Shown here one piece after another: positions 16,228-25,770 of a stretch of DNA of 64,000 nucleotides (its first letter is position 1; the number at the start of each line of letters is the position of its first letter). This DNA comes from Mucilaginibacter sp. OK098. GTDB lineage: Bacteria; Bacteroidota; Bacteroidia; Sphingobacteriales; Sphingobacteriaceae. The stretch lies in the NCBI RefSeq assembly GCF_900142915.1, contig NZ_FRCM01000004.1, forward strand, positions 595,796 through 659,795. Reading direction: 5' to 3'. Position numbers and translations under genes: made by a program. The notes under the pieces are model-generated. The model was not told where the DNA came from, did no database searches, and was given only the letters and a program-made list of their open reading frames with translations.

Positions 16228-17598
16228 TCATATTTTTACTATGATTTCATTTTTTTTACCATCCTTTACGTATAAAACAGATATGGCTGCCAGCAACATA
16301 AATACACCGGCCATAATTATAGCATACACCGAATGTTCATTAAACAAATGCTTCACAATTACACTTCCCGTAAGGCTGCTTACAATTTGGGGAAAAGTGA
16401 TAAAGAAATTGAAGATCCCCATATAAACACCCATCTTTTTTGCGGGTATTGAGCTGGATAGTATGGCATAAGGCATTGAAAGGATACTTCCCCATGCCAA
16501 ACCAATGCCAACCATTGACAATATAAGCCAGTTTGGATCAGTAATAAACCAAATGGAGATAAGGCCAAGTCCCCCCATTGTTAAAGAAAATGCATGCGCA
16601 ATTTTTCTGCTTGTAGCTTTAGCTATTTTTGGCAGCAACAAAGCATAAATAGCTGAGATGCCATTGTAGATCCCAAATAAAACGCCTACCCAGTTACCGG
16701 CGTCGTTATAAGCTACAGATGTGGTATCACCTGCTTTTACGTGATAGATATGCTCAGCAAGTGCAGGAGTTGTGAAAACCCACATGGTGAATAATGCAAA
16801 CCATGAAAAAAATTGCACAAGGCCAAGTTGCTTCATGGTTTTAGGCATATTGGCCATATCAGTAAAGATCTGGCCGAAACCTGTTTTCTTTGGACTTACC
16901 GCAACAGGCTCCTCTTCATGAAATTGCGCATGCTCTTCGGGCGAGTATTCCTTTGTACGGATAACAGTCCACACTATTGACCCAATAAGCACTGCCGCGC
17001 CTATATAAAAGGAATACAGCAGGTTAGCCGGCACATGACCGGCTTCGGCAGTTTTTGAAATATGGAAATACTCGGCAAAAACATAAGGCAATAATGACCC
17101 AGCTACAGCGCCGATACCGATCAGAAACGTTTGCATAGAAAACCCGGTGCTATATTGGCTTTCAGGTAAATTATCTGCTACTAATGCCCTGAATGGTTCC
17201 ATCGCGACATTAAAAGAAGCATCCATCATCATAAAGATTCCTGCGCCCACAACAATTGGAGGGATAATAGCTACCAGCAGGGATGAATTTGGTAAGATCA
17301 ATAAAGCAAAACCCGATAAAATAGCACCTGTAAGAAAATAAGGTTTACGACGTCCAAAACGATTCCAGGTACCATCACTATAATGACCTATAATGGGTTG
17401 AATAATCATCCCGGTAAGCGGGGCGGCAAGCCAGAACCATGATAAATTACCGGTATCGGCGCCAAAGGTTTGAAGGATCCTGCTGGCGAAGCCTGTTTGC
17501 AGGGCAAAGCCAAACTGAATCCCTAAAAATCCGAAACTCATGTTCCAGATCTGCCAAAAACTCATTTTTGGTTTTTGCAAAATGCCGCGTGTTGCCAT
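16228..17598 (-). CDS. MFS sugar transporter (maltose/sucrose carrier-like)
   Basis: 456 residues with about 12 membrane helices. The N-terminus (SFWQIWNMSFGFLGIQFGFALQ), the loop GHYSDGTWNRFGRRKPYF and the general length fit the SLC45/GPH-like sugar carriers that in Bacteroidota accompany maltose phosphorylase and PgmB. It would import maltose or maltodextrin across the inner membrane. A histidine/glutamate-rich central loop (about 225-240) is cytoplasmic. The gene sits between two glycosidases in the same orientation. Confidence 0.88.
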   Translation of the reverse strand: MATRGILQKPKMSFWQIWNMSFGFLGIQFGFALQTGFASRILQTFGADTGNLSWFWLAAPLTGMIIQPIIGHYSDGTWNRFGRRKPYFLTGAILSGFALLILPNSSLLVAIIPPIVVGAGIFMMMDASFNVAMEPFRALVADNLPESQYSTGFSMQTFLIGIGAVAGSLLPYVFAEYFHISKTAEAGHVPANLLYSFYIGAAVLIGSIVWTVIRTKEYSPEEHAQFHEEEPVAVSPKKTGFGQIFTDMANMPKTMKQLGLVQFFSWFALFTMWVFTTPALAEHIYHVKAGDTTSVAYNDAGNWVGVLFGIYNGISAIYALLLPKIAKATSRKIAHAFSLTMGGLGLISIWFITDPNWLILSMVGIGLAWGSILSMPYAILSSSIPAKKMGVYMGIFNFFITFPQIVSSLTGSVIVKHLFNEHSVYAIIMAGVFMLLAAISVLYVKDGKKNEIIVKI

Positions 17599-17725
17599 GT
17601 TATTTAGTTGTCATTGGTCATTAAGTCATTGGTCATTAGTGACACGATTAAGGGATTATCCGGATTTACTGGATTCAGTTATAATTTCCCAATCCTTTTA
17701 AATCGCTCAAATCCCTAAATCCCGG

Positions 17726-19549
17726 TCAGAATTCCAGCAACAAGCCGCTTGTGGCGGGTAATGTTAGGGTGATTCCGTTGTTTATATTGTTTGTATTATA
17801 ATTGGTTCCGGTTAACAAATCTTTAAATTCCCTGCTTCCGCTTAAATTTAATTTTTGAAGCAGGTCATCAGGCAATTTAACTGTTATTGTTTGCTCTGTT
17901 CGGTTAAAATTGGTTATTACTAATATACGCTGTTTGGCAGTATACCTGGCATATATATACATGCGGGTATTAAAGCCGGGCTGGTGCTCATTGGCTACCA
18001 TCAGCTCATAAAACTCCCCGGTTCTTAACGCTTCGCTTTTGTGTACCGTGCTTAACAGGCTGCTGTAAAAGCTGCGGAGTTTTTTTTGATCAGCAGATAA
18101 CTGCCCACCGTCAAATTTGCCGTTGTTGATCCATTTTTGATGCTCAGGCACGCCCCAATAATCAAAGATGCTGCTGCGGCCATCATCGCCACTAAAACCT
18201 TCGGTACCGGCAGCGGGTTCGCCTGTTTCCTGTCCGAAATAAACCATCACCGGGCCGGTTGATAAGGTAGCGGTAACTATCATTCCGGGTACTGCAAGCC
18301 AGGGGTTGCCTGCGAAATCGCGGGAGGCAATGCGCTGCTCGTCATGGTTTTCCATAAAACGGAGCATGTGGCTGTCAATACCGTTACTGTCGTTATGCCA
18401 AACATGGTTTATGTCCCAGGTGGTGGCGTTTGGTTCGTTGCGGGTTAAGCGTTTTATGGCATCGTAAAGGCCAACCTTATCGTACAGGTAATCGAATTTA
18501 CCGGTGGTAATATATTTAGTATAAAGTGTGCTGTTATAGGCTTCGCCGATAAAAACAAGATCAGGATATTCTGCTTTCAGTTTTGGGATCACCCAGCCCC
18601 AAAATTCAAAAGGCACCATCTCCACCATATCGCAACGGAATCCATCAATTCCTTTTGCCGCCCAAAAATGCAGGATATCGTACATTTTATTCCACAGCGG
18701 TGGGATCGGGTCAAAATGCGGGGTGCGGTTATTTTGATAATCAACCCCATAATTCAGCTTCATGGTTTCGAACCAGTCGTTGATTGATGGCGATGCGCTG
18801 AATACATCGTTGCCGGTTGCTTTTGCGGGATGCTCATCAAATTTACCATCCTTTAGCGGGCTCTTAAGTTCATCGCCACCGGGGTTATATCCGGCAGGAA
18901 CAGTAAAATGCTGTGCCGGGATGTAATAGAAATCATTTTTAGGGCTGAATGCCTGCGTGGTATCATCGTCCTGACCAAAATCCCTTACACCTGCCGGTTT
19001 TACATCCGAGCCATAGGTGCGGGCCACATGGTTGGGCACACAGTCCATTATAACTTTCAGTCCATTAGTATGGGTGCGTTTTATCAAAGCCTCATACTCG
19101 GTCATGCGATGTTTTACATCAACTGCCAGGTCGGGGTCGACATCATAATAATCTTTTATGGCATAGGGTGAGCCGGCGCGGCCTTTTACAATGTCCGGAT
19201 CATCAGCCTTTATACCAACGGAAGAATAATCCGTCATGGTGGCATGCTCAATTACCCCAGTAAACCAAACATGGGTAAAACCCATGTTCTTTATTTCCTG
19301 TAAAGCCTTATCGCTGATGTCATTAAACTTGCCCGAGCCATTTTCATCAATTGAACCATTGGGCTTATTAACCGTTTTGGTATTACCAAACAAACGGGGA
19401 AGCACTTGATAAATTATAAGCTTATTATCGGTTGATGGTTGTTCCATTCTTTTTGTTCGTGCCGGATGCTTTGATTGCGAAAATGTGTTAAATGGTATTA
19501 ATGCTACCAACGTTAAACATACAAATTTTCCAATCTTATCATTCAGCAT
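17726..19549 (-). CDS. Secreted GH13 alpha-amylase
   Basis: 607 residues with an N-terminal signal peptide (to about residue 24, FNTFSQS). GH13 catalytic residues are visible: nucleophile Asp in GIDGFRCDMVEM, acid/base Glu in FIGEAYNS and stabilising Asp in FMENHDEQR, with DCVPNHVAR as region I. It likely hydrolyses starch-type glucans in the periplasm or at the cell surface. Its start lies 12 bases after the stop of the GH65 gene, so the two are cotranscribed. Confidence 0.92.
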   Translation of the reverse strand: MLNDKIGKFVCLTLVALIPFNTFSQSKHPARTKRMEQPSTDNKLIIYQVLPRLFGNTKTVNKPNGSIDENGSGKFNDISDKALQEIKNMGFTHVWFTGVIEHATMTDYSSVGIKADDPDIVKGRAGSPYAIKDYYDVDPDLAVDVKHRMTEYEALIKRTHTNGLKVIMDCVPNHVARTYGSDVKPAGVRDFGQDDDTTQAFSPKNDFYYIPAQHFTVPAGYNPGGDELKSPLKDGKFDEHPAKATGNDVFSASPSINDWFETMKLNYGVDYQNNRTPHFDPIPPLWNKMYDILHFWAAKGIDGFRCDMVEMVPFEFWGWVIPKLKAEYPDLVFIGEAYNSTLYTKYITTGKFDYLYDKVGLYDAIKRLTRNEPNATTWDINHVWHNDSNGIDSHMLRFMENHDEQRIASRDFAGNPWLAVPGMIVTATLSTGPVMVYFGQETGEPAAGTEGFSGDDGRSSIFDYWGVPEHQKWINNGKFDGGQLSADQKKLRSFYSSLLSTVHKSEALRTGEFYELMVANEHQPGFNTRMYIYARYTAKQRILVITNFNRTEQTITVKLPDDLLQKLNLSGSREFKDLLTGTNYNTNNINNGITLTLPATSGLLLEF

Positions 19550-19561
19550 GCGCTTTATTAT

Positions 19562-21871
19562 TTATGCCTCAACCAATAACTCGTCATTTGCCTTTACCAC
19601 CTGTTCTTTATCATAAACCAAAACAGTGGTTTCAGTGCCCGACAGGTTTTTTATCTGCACGCCTTCCTTACTTACTTTTATATTAAGCACAGCACCGCGG
19701 AAACCGATATGGAAGGAAAAGGACCGCCATTTACCCGGAAGAAACGGCTGGAACGACAGCTTGCCATTAATTACACGCATCCCGCCAAAACCTTCAATTA
19801 CCGACATCCATGTACCTGCCATCGAAGTAATATGACAGCCATCTTCGGTATCATTGTTATAATCGTCAAGGTCCAAACGGGCAGTGCGTAGGTAAAACTC
19901 ATACGCACGGGCCTCATCACCCAATTTTGCAGCTAAAATTGCATGCACACATGGAGACAATGACGACTCGTGTACTGTACGCGGCTCGTAAAAATCAAAA
20001 TTGCGGCGGATGGTTTCTATATCGTACTGATCTTCAAAAAAGTAGATCCCCTGTAAAACATCCGCCTGTTTTATATAGCATGAGCGCAGGATCCTGTCCC
20101 AGCTCCATTTTTGATTGATGGGGCGATCAACTGCAGGCAGGTCTTTAACCAATATTTGTTCTTTATCCAAATAACCGTCCTGCTGTAAAAACACCTGCTG
20201 CTTTTCATCATACGGATAGTACATTTTTGAAATGATGTCAGTAAAACGGGCAGTTTCTTCCTCCTCTTTAAAGCTGATCTTATTTACCAGTGCGGTATAT
20301 TTTGCAGGTTCGGATGCCTTTACTTTTTCAACAACCTCTATGGTATATTTCATGCACCAGGTAGCCAGCGTGCTGGTGTACCAGTTGTTGTTTACATTGT
20401 TCTCGTACTCATTTGGCCCGGTTACACCCAGCATTACATACTGCTGCTTATCATCAGACCAGTTAACCCTTTGCGACCAAAAACGCGCAATAGCTATCAG
20501 TACTTCCAAACCATAATCGGCCAGGTAAGCTTCATCGGCAGTGTAACGCACATAATTAAATATGGCATAAGCAATAGCGCCATTCCGGTGGATCTCTTCA
20601 AAAGTGATCTCCCACTCGTTATGGCATTCGGTACCATCCATAGTTACCATTGGATATAGGGCAGCGCCATTGTTAAAGCCAAGCAGCTTTGCATTGTCAA
20701 TAGCTTTGCCCAGTTGCTTGTACCTGTATAGCAGCAGATTCCGGGTAACTTTTTGATCGGCAGTCGATAGATAAAAAGGCACACAATAAGCTTCGGTATC
20801 CCAATAAGTTGAGCCGCCGTATTTTTCGCCGGTAAAACCTTTGGGACCAATGTTTAAGCGATCGTCTTCACCTGTATAAGTTTGATTAAGCTGGAAAATA
20901 TTAAAGCGAATAGCCTGCTGTGCCGAGGCATCGCCTTCAATAATAATATCATTCATTTTCCACTTTTCGGCCCATGCATCTGCCTGTTCCTGCAATATAA
21001 CATCAAAACCCTTTTTGCTGATGCGCGTTAGGGTCTCTTTCAAATTAGCCGCCAGGTCTGCAGCTGCATAGTTCTGCGATGACAGGTTAGCGGCATATTT
21101 TATAATAGTGGTGCTTTGCCCTTCGGCTGCCTGCAATTTAAATTTTGCAGCTATGTATTTTTCTTTGGTTACGGCTTGTGTGTGAAGCTTTACGGGTTCA
21201 TTGTTTTGTAGTGCGCTCACCAGCATGCCGGTTGCTACTTCAAAGCCCGTTTTTTTGGTACGCATTTGCAGGAAACCGCCATCGTTCCAGCTCTCCTTTT
21301 TTATTTCATCCCAAAATTTCTCATCGTAGTTGGAGTCTTTATTAACTACATCGCCATCAATAAAGGGGGTGATGGTTAGCCAGCCGGTAAAGTTTACCGG
21401 TGTAATGGTATATTTAATAGCTCCCGCTTCATCATCAGCCATGCTGCAAAAGCGCAGAGCTTCAACCTTAATAATTTTTCCGGTAGCGGTTTTTGCGGTG
21501 AAATTTCTTTTCAGGTACCCTTCCTGCATGTTAAGCTCCCGCTTAAACTGCAACACTTCGCATTTGGCAAGGTCAAGCTGCTCGCCGTCAATGTTAATAT
21601 CAATACCCACCCAGTTGGCGGCGTTAAGTACTTTGGCGAAATATTCAGGATAGCCGTTTTTCCACCAGCCCACGCGGGTTTTATCCGGATAGTAAACACC
21701 AGCCACGTAATTACCCTGCAGTGTTTCGCCGCTGTATGCTTCCTCAAAGTTAGCCCGCTGACCCATCCGGCCATTTCCCAGGCTAAAAATACTTTCGGAT
21801 ACTTTATTATGATGCGGGTTAAAGCCTTGTTCTATAATCTTCCACTCATCAACTTCAATGTAGTCCTTCAT
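19562..21871 (-). CDS. GH65 maltose phosphorylase family
   Basis: 769 residues, cytoplasmic. Splits maltose with phosphate into glucose and beta-glucose-1-phosphate. Visible motifs are YWDTEAYCVPFYL (356-368), HNEWEITFEEIHRNGA (417-432) and TGPNEYENNVNNNW with the general acid Glu488; length matches maltose phosphorylases. Kojibiose or trehalose phosphorylase activity is an alternative within GH65, but the direct neighbours (amylases, PgmB, MFS carrier) favour maltose. Confidence 0.92.
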   Translation of the reverse strand: MKDYIEVDEWKIIEQGFNPHHNKVSESIFSLGNGRMGQRANFEEAYSGETLQGNYVAGVYYPDKTRVGWWKNGYPEYFAKVLNAANWVGIDINIDGEQLDLAKCEVLQFKRELNMQEGYLKRNFTAKTATGKIIKVEALRFCSMADDEAGAIKYTITPVNFTGWLTITPFIDGDVVNKDSNYDEKFWDEIKKESWNDGGFLQMRTKKTGFEVATGMLVSALQNNEPVKLHTQAVTKEKYIAAKFKLQAAEGQSTTIIKYAANLSSQNYAAADLAANLKETLTRISKKGFDVILQEQADAWAEKWKMNDIIIEGDASAQQAIRFNIFQLNQTYTGEDDRLNIGPKGFTGEKYGGSTYWDTEAYCVPFYLSTADQKVTRNLLLYRYKQLGKAIDNAKLLGFNNGAALYPMVTMDGTECHNEWEITFEEIHRNGAIAYAIFNYVRYTADEAYLADYGLEVLIAIARFWSQRVNWSDDKQQYVMLGVTGPNEYENNVNNNWYTSTLATWCMKYTIEVVEKVKASEPAKYTALVNKISFKEEEETARFTDIISKMYYPYDEKQQVFLQQDGYLDKEQILVKDLPAVDRPINQKWSWDRILRSCYIKQADVLQGIYFFEDQYDIETIRRNFDFYEPRTVHESSLSPCVHAILAAKLGDEARAYEFYLRTARLDLDDYNNDTEDGCHITSMAGTWMSVIEGFGGMRVINGKLSFQPFLPGKWRSFSFHIGFRGAVLNIKVSKEGVQIKNLSGTETTVLVYDKEQVVKANDELLVEA

Positions 21872-22098
21872 TCTTTATTGTAATTGTGTATTTCAGTTCC
21901 TTTTAAAATTATCCTTCAAGCCCCTCTAAATCTCCTCCGCTGGTTAGCGGAGAGACTTTAGCTTCGCGCTTTGTGAGCTATTTTGTGATTGCTATCGCGA
22001 CACCCGCACGCCATGCATAACCGCCAATGCAAGTTCTACACTTTTATATTCGCTCAGTATAGTATGCGGTTGCTTCGTTCCTCGCAATGACATAGCGG
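21872..22098. repeat. Intergenic palindromic repeats between pgmB and the GH65 gene
   Basis: CTCCGCT (21935-21941) pairs with AGCGGAG (21946-21952). Near 22065-22098 the stretch GCTTCGTTCCTCGCAATGAC, with CATAGCGG after it, resembles a repeat next to the REP at 9.85 kb. Transcription may still read through, as genes on both sides share strand. Confidence 0.5.
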
Positions 22099-22749
22099 TT
22101 AAAGCGCATTCAACTTCTCCAAACTCATTTTATCCAACCCGCTCACTACCAGGTCAGCTTTATTAAGTACATCCGGTGAACCTATGCCCACTACCTTCAT
22201 GCCGCCGTTTATGGCTGCTTCAACTCCTGCAATGGCATCCTCAAAAACCACGCATTCAGCAGGGATAACACCAAGAGCTTCGGCGCCTTTTAAAAATACT
22301 TCAGGATCAGGTTTAGCTTTACTTACATGGTTGCCATCAACAATGGCACCAAACAGGTGGGCCATATTTATTTTATCTAATATGGTGCCTGAATTTTTAC
22401 TTGCCGAGCCTAATGCCGTTTTTATGCCGGCAGCTCTGCAGGTTTCTAAAAACTCCTTTGCACCGGGCAATATTTCGGCCGGCGTCATCCGGTTTATCAT
22501 TTCAACATACCAGGTATTTTTACGGGTAGCTAATTCCTGCTGCTCCGCTTCGGTTTTTGTAACACCGCCCAGTTCTAATATTATCTCAAGGGAGCGTACA
22601 CGGCTTACACCTTTCAGCCTTTCATTGTCATGTTCTGTAAAATTAATCCCCAGTTCGTCGGCTAAACGTTTCCAGGCTTTAAAGTGATAAACAGCTGTGT
22701 CAACAATAACGCCATCTAAATCAAAAATACAGGCTTTAATACTACTCAT
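22099..22749 (-). CDS. pgmB: Beta-phosphoglucomutase
   Basis: 216-residue HAD-superfamily enzyme converting beta-glucose-1-phosphate to glucose-6-phosphate, the product of the neighbouring phosphorylase. The nucleophile Asp10 and the acid/base Asp12 lie in FDLDGVIVDTAVYHFKAW; KGVSR, GSASKNS and KPDPEVF with FEDAIAGVEAA follow. I place the start at the ATG at 22749 instead of the upstream TTG, since it gives the standard N-terminus. Confidence 0.94.
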   Translation of the reverse strand: MSSIKACIFDLDGVIVDTAVYHFKAWKRLADELGINFTEHDNERLKGVSRVRSLEIILELGGVTKTEAEQQELATRKNTWYVEMINRMTPAEILPGAKEFLETCRAAGIKTALGSASKNSGTILDKINMAHLFGAIVDGNHVSKAKPDPEVFLKGAEALGVIPAECVVFEDAIAGVEAAINGGMKVVGIGSPDVLNKADLVVSGLDKMSLEKLNAL

Positions 22750-22872
22750 TTTATTTGTTAGCAAATTTAATTAATTAGGGCTTAGTTAATTACGGATTAC
22801 CGTACAGCAATCATTTTTATGAATTCCCTAATTAATTATTCAAAAATCATCCTTCAATTATCAAATCCTAAA

Positions 22873-24729
22873 TTACTTACTATCAGTAAACTCCAAAACC
22901 AATGTAGATTTTGCGCCGATAGTTAATTTCGAAAGGTCCTGGTTTTCACCTGTAATTATATTCTTTGCATTTTTAATGCCTTTTATCCTTTCATAATAAC
23001 GGTCGGTTGTAGTAGTTTGCGCTGTATCAGCACTATTGTATACCACCATCACCGTTTTTTTATCATCGTACCTAAAGTACACATAGATACCATTCTGCGG
23101 AAGGTACTGCATCATTTTACCGGTTTGCAAGGTAGCTGTGTTTTTGCGATAATTAGCCAGCTTGCGCACATAGTTAAATGCATCGTTTTCTTTATCATCA
23201 CGGCCACCGGCAGTAAATTTATTCTTTTTATCGCCATCCCAACCACCCGGGAAATCTTCACGCACCAAACCATCGGGATTACTCAGGTTTTTCATCAGGA
23301 TCTCATCTCCATAATACATTTGCGGCACACCGCGCAGGGTCATCAGCATAGCCATGGCCGATTTATATTTATTAAGATCCTCCCCAACAACTGACAGAAC
23401 GCGGCTCATATCATGGTTATCTAAAAATATGGTGTTGCGGGTAACATCCTGGTATAAAAAGTCCTGCGCCAGTATATCATACAGGTGGGTAACCCCGCTA
23501 TCCCAGCCATCATTACCGTTCAGCGCCTCATAAATCGCTTCTTTTACAGCAGCATCTGTTACAGCGGGTAAATGGGTATCAAATCCCCGGTTCACTGTAT
23601 TGCCCTGGGTAAAGTAAGCCTGTGTAAAAGGCAGTGGTGTAAGCACTTCGCCAAAAATAGTCATACGTGGAAACTCGGCTTTAACATCCACGGCCCATTT
23701 GGCCATATAAGCAGGGTCGTTATAAGGATAAGTATCCAGCCTTAACCCGTCAACACCTGCATATTCAATCCACCAGATATGATTTTGGGTTAGAAAATTC
23801 TGCAGGTAAGGGTTATTTTGGTTCATATCGGCCATTCTATGGTCAAACCAGCCATCAAGCATCTGCTTGCGGTCTGCTACCGAAGCATGCGGATCCATTA
23901 CTGCTTCGTATTTAAAGTTCGACCGGGTATATTTTGGCCATTGGTGTACCCAGCTTTTCATCGGCATATCCTGTATGGTATAGCCTTCGGTGCCGGCATG
24001 GTTGTGAACAAGGTCCATCACCATCTTCATGCCCATACTATGGCATTTTTCAACAAACTTTTTATACAGCTCATTGGTACCATAACGCGCATCAATTTTA
24101 TAATGATCAGTTACGGCGTAACCATGATAGGATGCCTTGGGCTCATCATTTTCAACTGCCGGGGTTAACCAGATGGCGGTAATGCCCAGGTCTTTCAGAT
24201 AATCCAGGTGGTTCATAATACCCTGCAAATCACCACCGTGACGGCCGAACATAGAATCGCGCTGAATTCCCTGCTCACGCATGTTTGAAAATGAGTCATT
24301 TGTTTTATCGCCATTTGAGAAACGGTCTGGCATGATCAGGTAGATCAAATCTTTACTGGTTACCCCCTGCACACGGTCAGGAGAATGGTCGCGGGCTTTG
24401 AGCGCATAACTATAAATTAAGGGCTTTTCACCGGCTTTAATAAATTTTATCGGGAACGTTCCCGGTGTGGTGCCTGAAAAAATGCGCAGATCGAGGAATA
24501 AGTAATTAGGATTTTCGACCTTATGCACCGCAACCAGCTTTACACCGGGGTAGTTCAGCTCTACTTTTCGGGCTGCAATATTGTTGCCATGCACTATCAA
24601 TTGCAGGTTAGGATTATGCATACCAACCCACCAAAACATGGGTTCTACGCGTTCAAGCGCAGGAATTTGCGCCGATGAGCCCAATGCCAGAGCCAGGCAG
24701 CAGGTTGTAAAAAACAGTAATTTTTTCAT
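22873..24729 (-). CDS. SusA-like neopullulanase / cyclomaltodextrinase family GH13 enzyme
   Basis: 618 residues with a signal peptide (MKKLLFFTTCCLALALGSSA), an N-terminal cyclomaltodextrinase-type beta domain (about 25-110) and a GH13 barrel carrying GLRLDTYPYND (nucleophile Asp), IFGEVLTP (acid/base Glu) and FLDNHDMSR. This layout matches SusA, the periplasmic neopullulanase of the starch-use system. The start is set at the ATG at 24729, giving a clean signal peptide; an upstream reading from 24780 adds 17 residues. First gene of the alpha-glucan cluster. SusC and SusD are absent from the window. Confidence 0.92.
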   Translation of the reverse strand: MKKLLFFTTCCLALALGSSAQIPALERVEPMFWWVGMHNPNLQLIVHGNNIAARKVELNYPGVKLVAVHKVENPNYLFLDLRIFSGTTPGTFPIKFIKAGEKPLIYSYALKARDHSPDRVQGVTSKDLIYLIMPDRFSNGDKTNDSFSNMREQGIQRDSMFGRHGGDLQGIMNHLDYLKDLGITAIWLTPAVENDEPKASYHGYAVTDHYKIDARYGTNELYKKFVEKCHSMGMKMVMDLVHNHAGTEGYTIQDMPMKSWVHQWPKYTRSNFKYEAVMDPHASVADRKQMLDGWFDHRMADMNQNNPYLQNFLTQNHIWWIEYAGVDGLRLDTYPYNDPAYMAKWAVDVKAEFPRMTIFGEVLTPLPFTQAYFTQGNTVNRGFDTHLPAVTDAAVKEAIYEALNGNDGWDSGVTHLYDILAQDFLYQDVTRNTIFLDNHDMSRVLSVVGEDLNKYKSAMAMLMTLRGVPQMYYGDEILMKNLSNPDGLVREDFPGGWDGDKKNKFTAGGRDDKENDAFNYVRKLANYRKNTATLQTGKMMQYLPQNGIYVYFRYDDKKTVMVVYNSADTAQTTTTDRYYERIKGIKNAKNIITGENQDLSKLTIGAKSTLVLEFTDSK

Positions 24730-24788
24730 ATCAGGTTTAACCGGATTATCATTGGGCGATTTGATAGTTTTTTCAATCAACCGCGTTT

Positions 24789-24796
24789 CAAATTTA
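24789..24796 (-). promoter_or_regulatory. Candidate -7 box of the SusA-like gene
   Basis: On the minus strand this reads TAAATTTG, fitting TAnnTTTG, 60 bases upstream of the ATG at 24729. No convincing -33 TTG is seen. Confidence 0.35.
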
Positions 24797-24939
24797 AAAT
24801 AAAAATGATTGGTTATATGAAAAAGTGAAATTTTGTTTGGGGGAGGAATTGGGGGAGGATTTTACTATTAATTAAATGGGATCTTGGGGTATAACAATGC
24901 GTTTGTACAGAACTATGCCTTATGCCCGTATCACTACCA

Positions 24940-25224
24940 TTAAATCGTATCTTTTAATTCTTTTAACTCTTTTTGTTTAACTAAGCCCTCGGGTATATTA
25001 GGATAGAATTTATTTAGGATATGCTTTATTACAGAAATACTTTCTATTGACTGGTAAGGGGGTATAGAAAGACCATCAATCAGTTCAGAGATCTGTTTAG
25101 CTTTCAATGCCTCATACTGATCAACCATTATAGATAACGTATTATTAGTTCTATGTAACGATATCATTTCATCAGTTTTCTTGATGTTTTCGATAAGCTC
25201 TTTTAAATGATGGTTTCGCTTCAT
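24940..25224 (-). CDS. Partner protein of the nucleotidyltransferase-like gene
   Basis: 94 residues, mostly helical and charged, starting MKRNHHLKELIENIKKTD. Start set at the ATG at 25224, not the TTG at 25233. It follows the nucleotidyltransferase-like gene with an 11-base gap on the same strand, forming a two-gene unit. It lacks the RX4-6H motif of HEPN toxins. It might be the cognate partner in a toxin-antitoxin-like pair; unproven. Confidence 0.55.
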   Translation of the reverse strand: MKRNHHLKELIENIKKTDEMISLHRTNNTLSIMVDQYEALKAKQISELIDGLSIPPYQSIESISVIKHILNKFYPNIPEGLVKQKELKELKDTI

Positions 25225-25235
25225 GATTAACAAAT

Positions 25236-25733
25236 TTAAACAATAATTTCAAGAAATCCTTTCGGAATGCTTTTGTACCTTTTATCCGGTTTGGTTTTAT
25301 CAAATTGATTTACCCAGTAAGCATAGTCCGCCTGGTAGATAAAATGTAATTTATGATCTTCGGGATAAATTACAATTATATAACCATCGAGTCCATAATT
25401 CGCTAAACTTGCAGGATAGATAAATTCCTTTAACTCCCTTTCTTTAAGCTTTGCTGTCTCAAAATCAACAAAAGTTACCAGATCAATATCAGAAGGTTTT
25501 GGTTTTTTTGTAACAAATGAGCCATCAATCCATTGCTTTAGTTCAGTTTTTCCACAAAGTTCCTTTAATTCATCCTTATAACTTAAGTACTGATTAAAAA
25601 GTGTCCTTCGAATATCTTCCGGACTATCAACAGAAAAATATCCTTCAAATTCCTGAAGAGTAGCGTTAATGATTTTTGAAGGTACGAGTACGCCAGCGGT
25701 ATTAAATTCAAACATTGGGGTAAAGATACTCAT
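25236..25733 (-). CDS. Nucleotidyltransferase-like protein (DUF6932-type)
   Basis: 165 residues. WIDGSFVTKKPKPSDIDLVTFVD (about 67-89) has the nucleotidyltransferase pattern Gly-Ser followed by Asp-x-Asp, as in minimal nucleotidyltransferases and the DUF6932 family. A third carboxylate might be one of the acids near LHFIYQAD. It heads a two-gene unit with the small helical protein at 24940-25224, an arrangement typical of MNT-based toxin-antitoxin modules. Activity not established. Confidence 0.65.
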   Translation of the reverse strand: MSIFTPMFEFNTAGVLVPSKIINATLQEFEGYFSVDSPEDIRRTLFNQYLSYKDELKELCGKTELKQWIDGSFVTKKPKPSDIDLVTFVDFETAKLKERELKEFIYPASLANYGLDGYIIVIYPEDHKLHFIYQADYAYWVNQFDKTKPDKRYKSIPKGFLEIIV

Positions 25734-25770
25734 TCAAAATATCTAATAAAAAGCTTCAGAATGATCTGAT

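Noticed and set aside
22184..22687. 167-codon frame antisense to pgmB
   Set aside because: It is the reverse complement of a strongly conserved enzyme gene; no protein features of its own.
10590..24729. Complete Sus-type polysaccharide utilisation locus
   Set aside because: No SusC/SusD pair, SusE/F or SusR is present; it is better described as a maltose/maltodextrin cluster.
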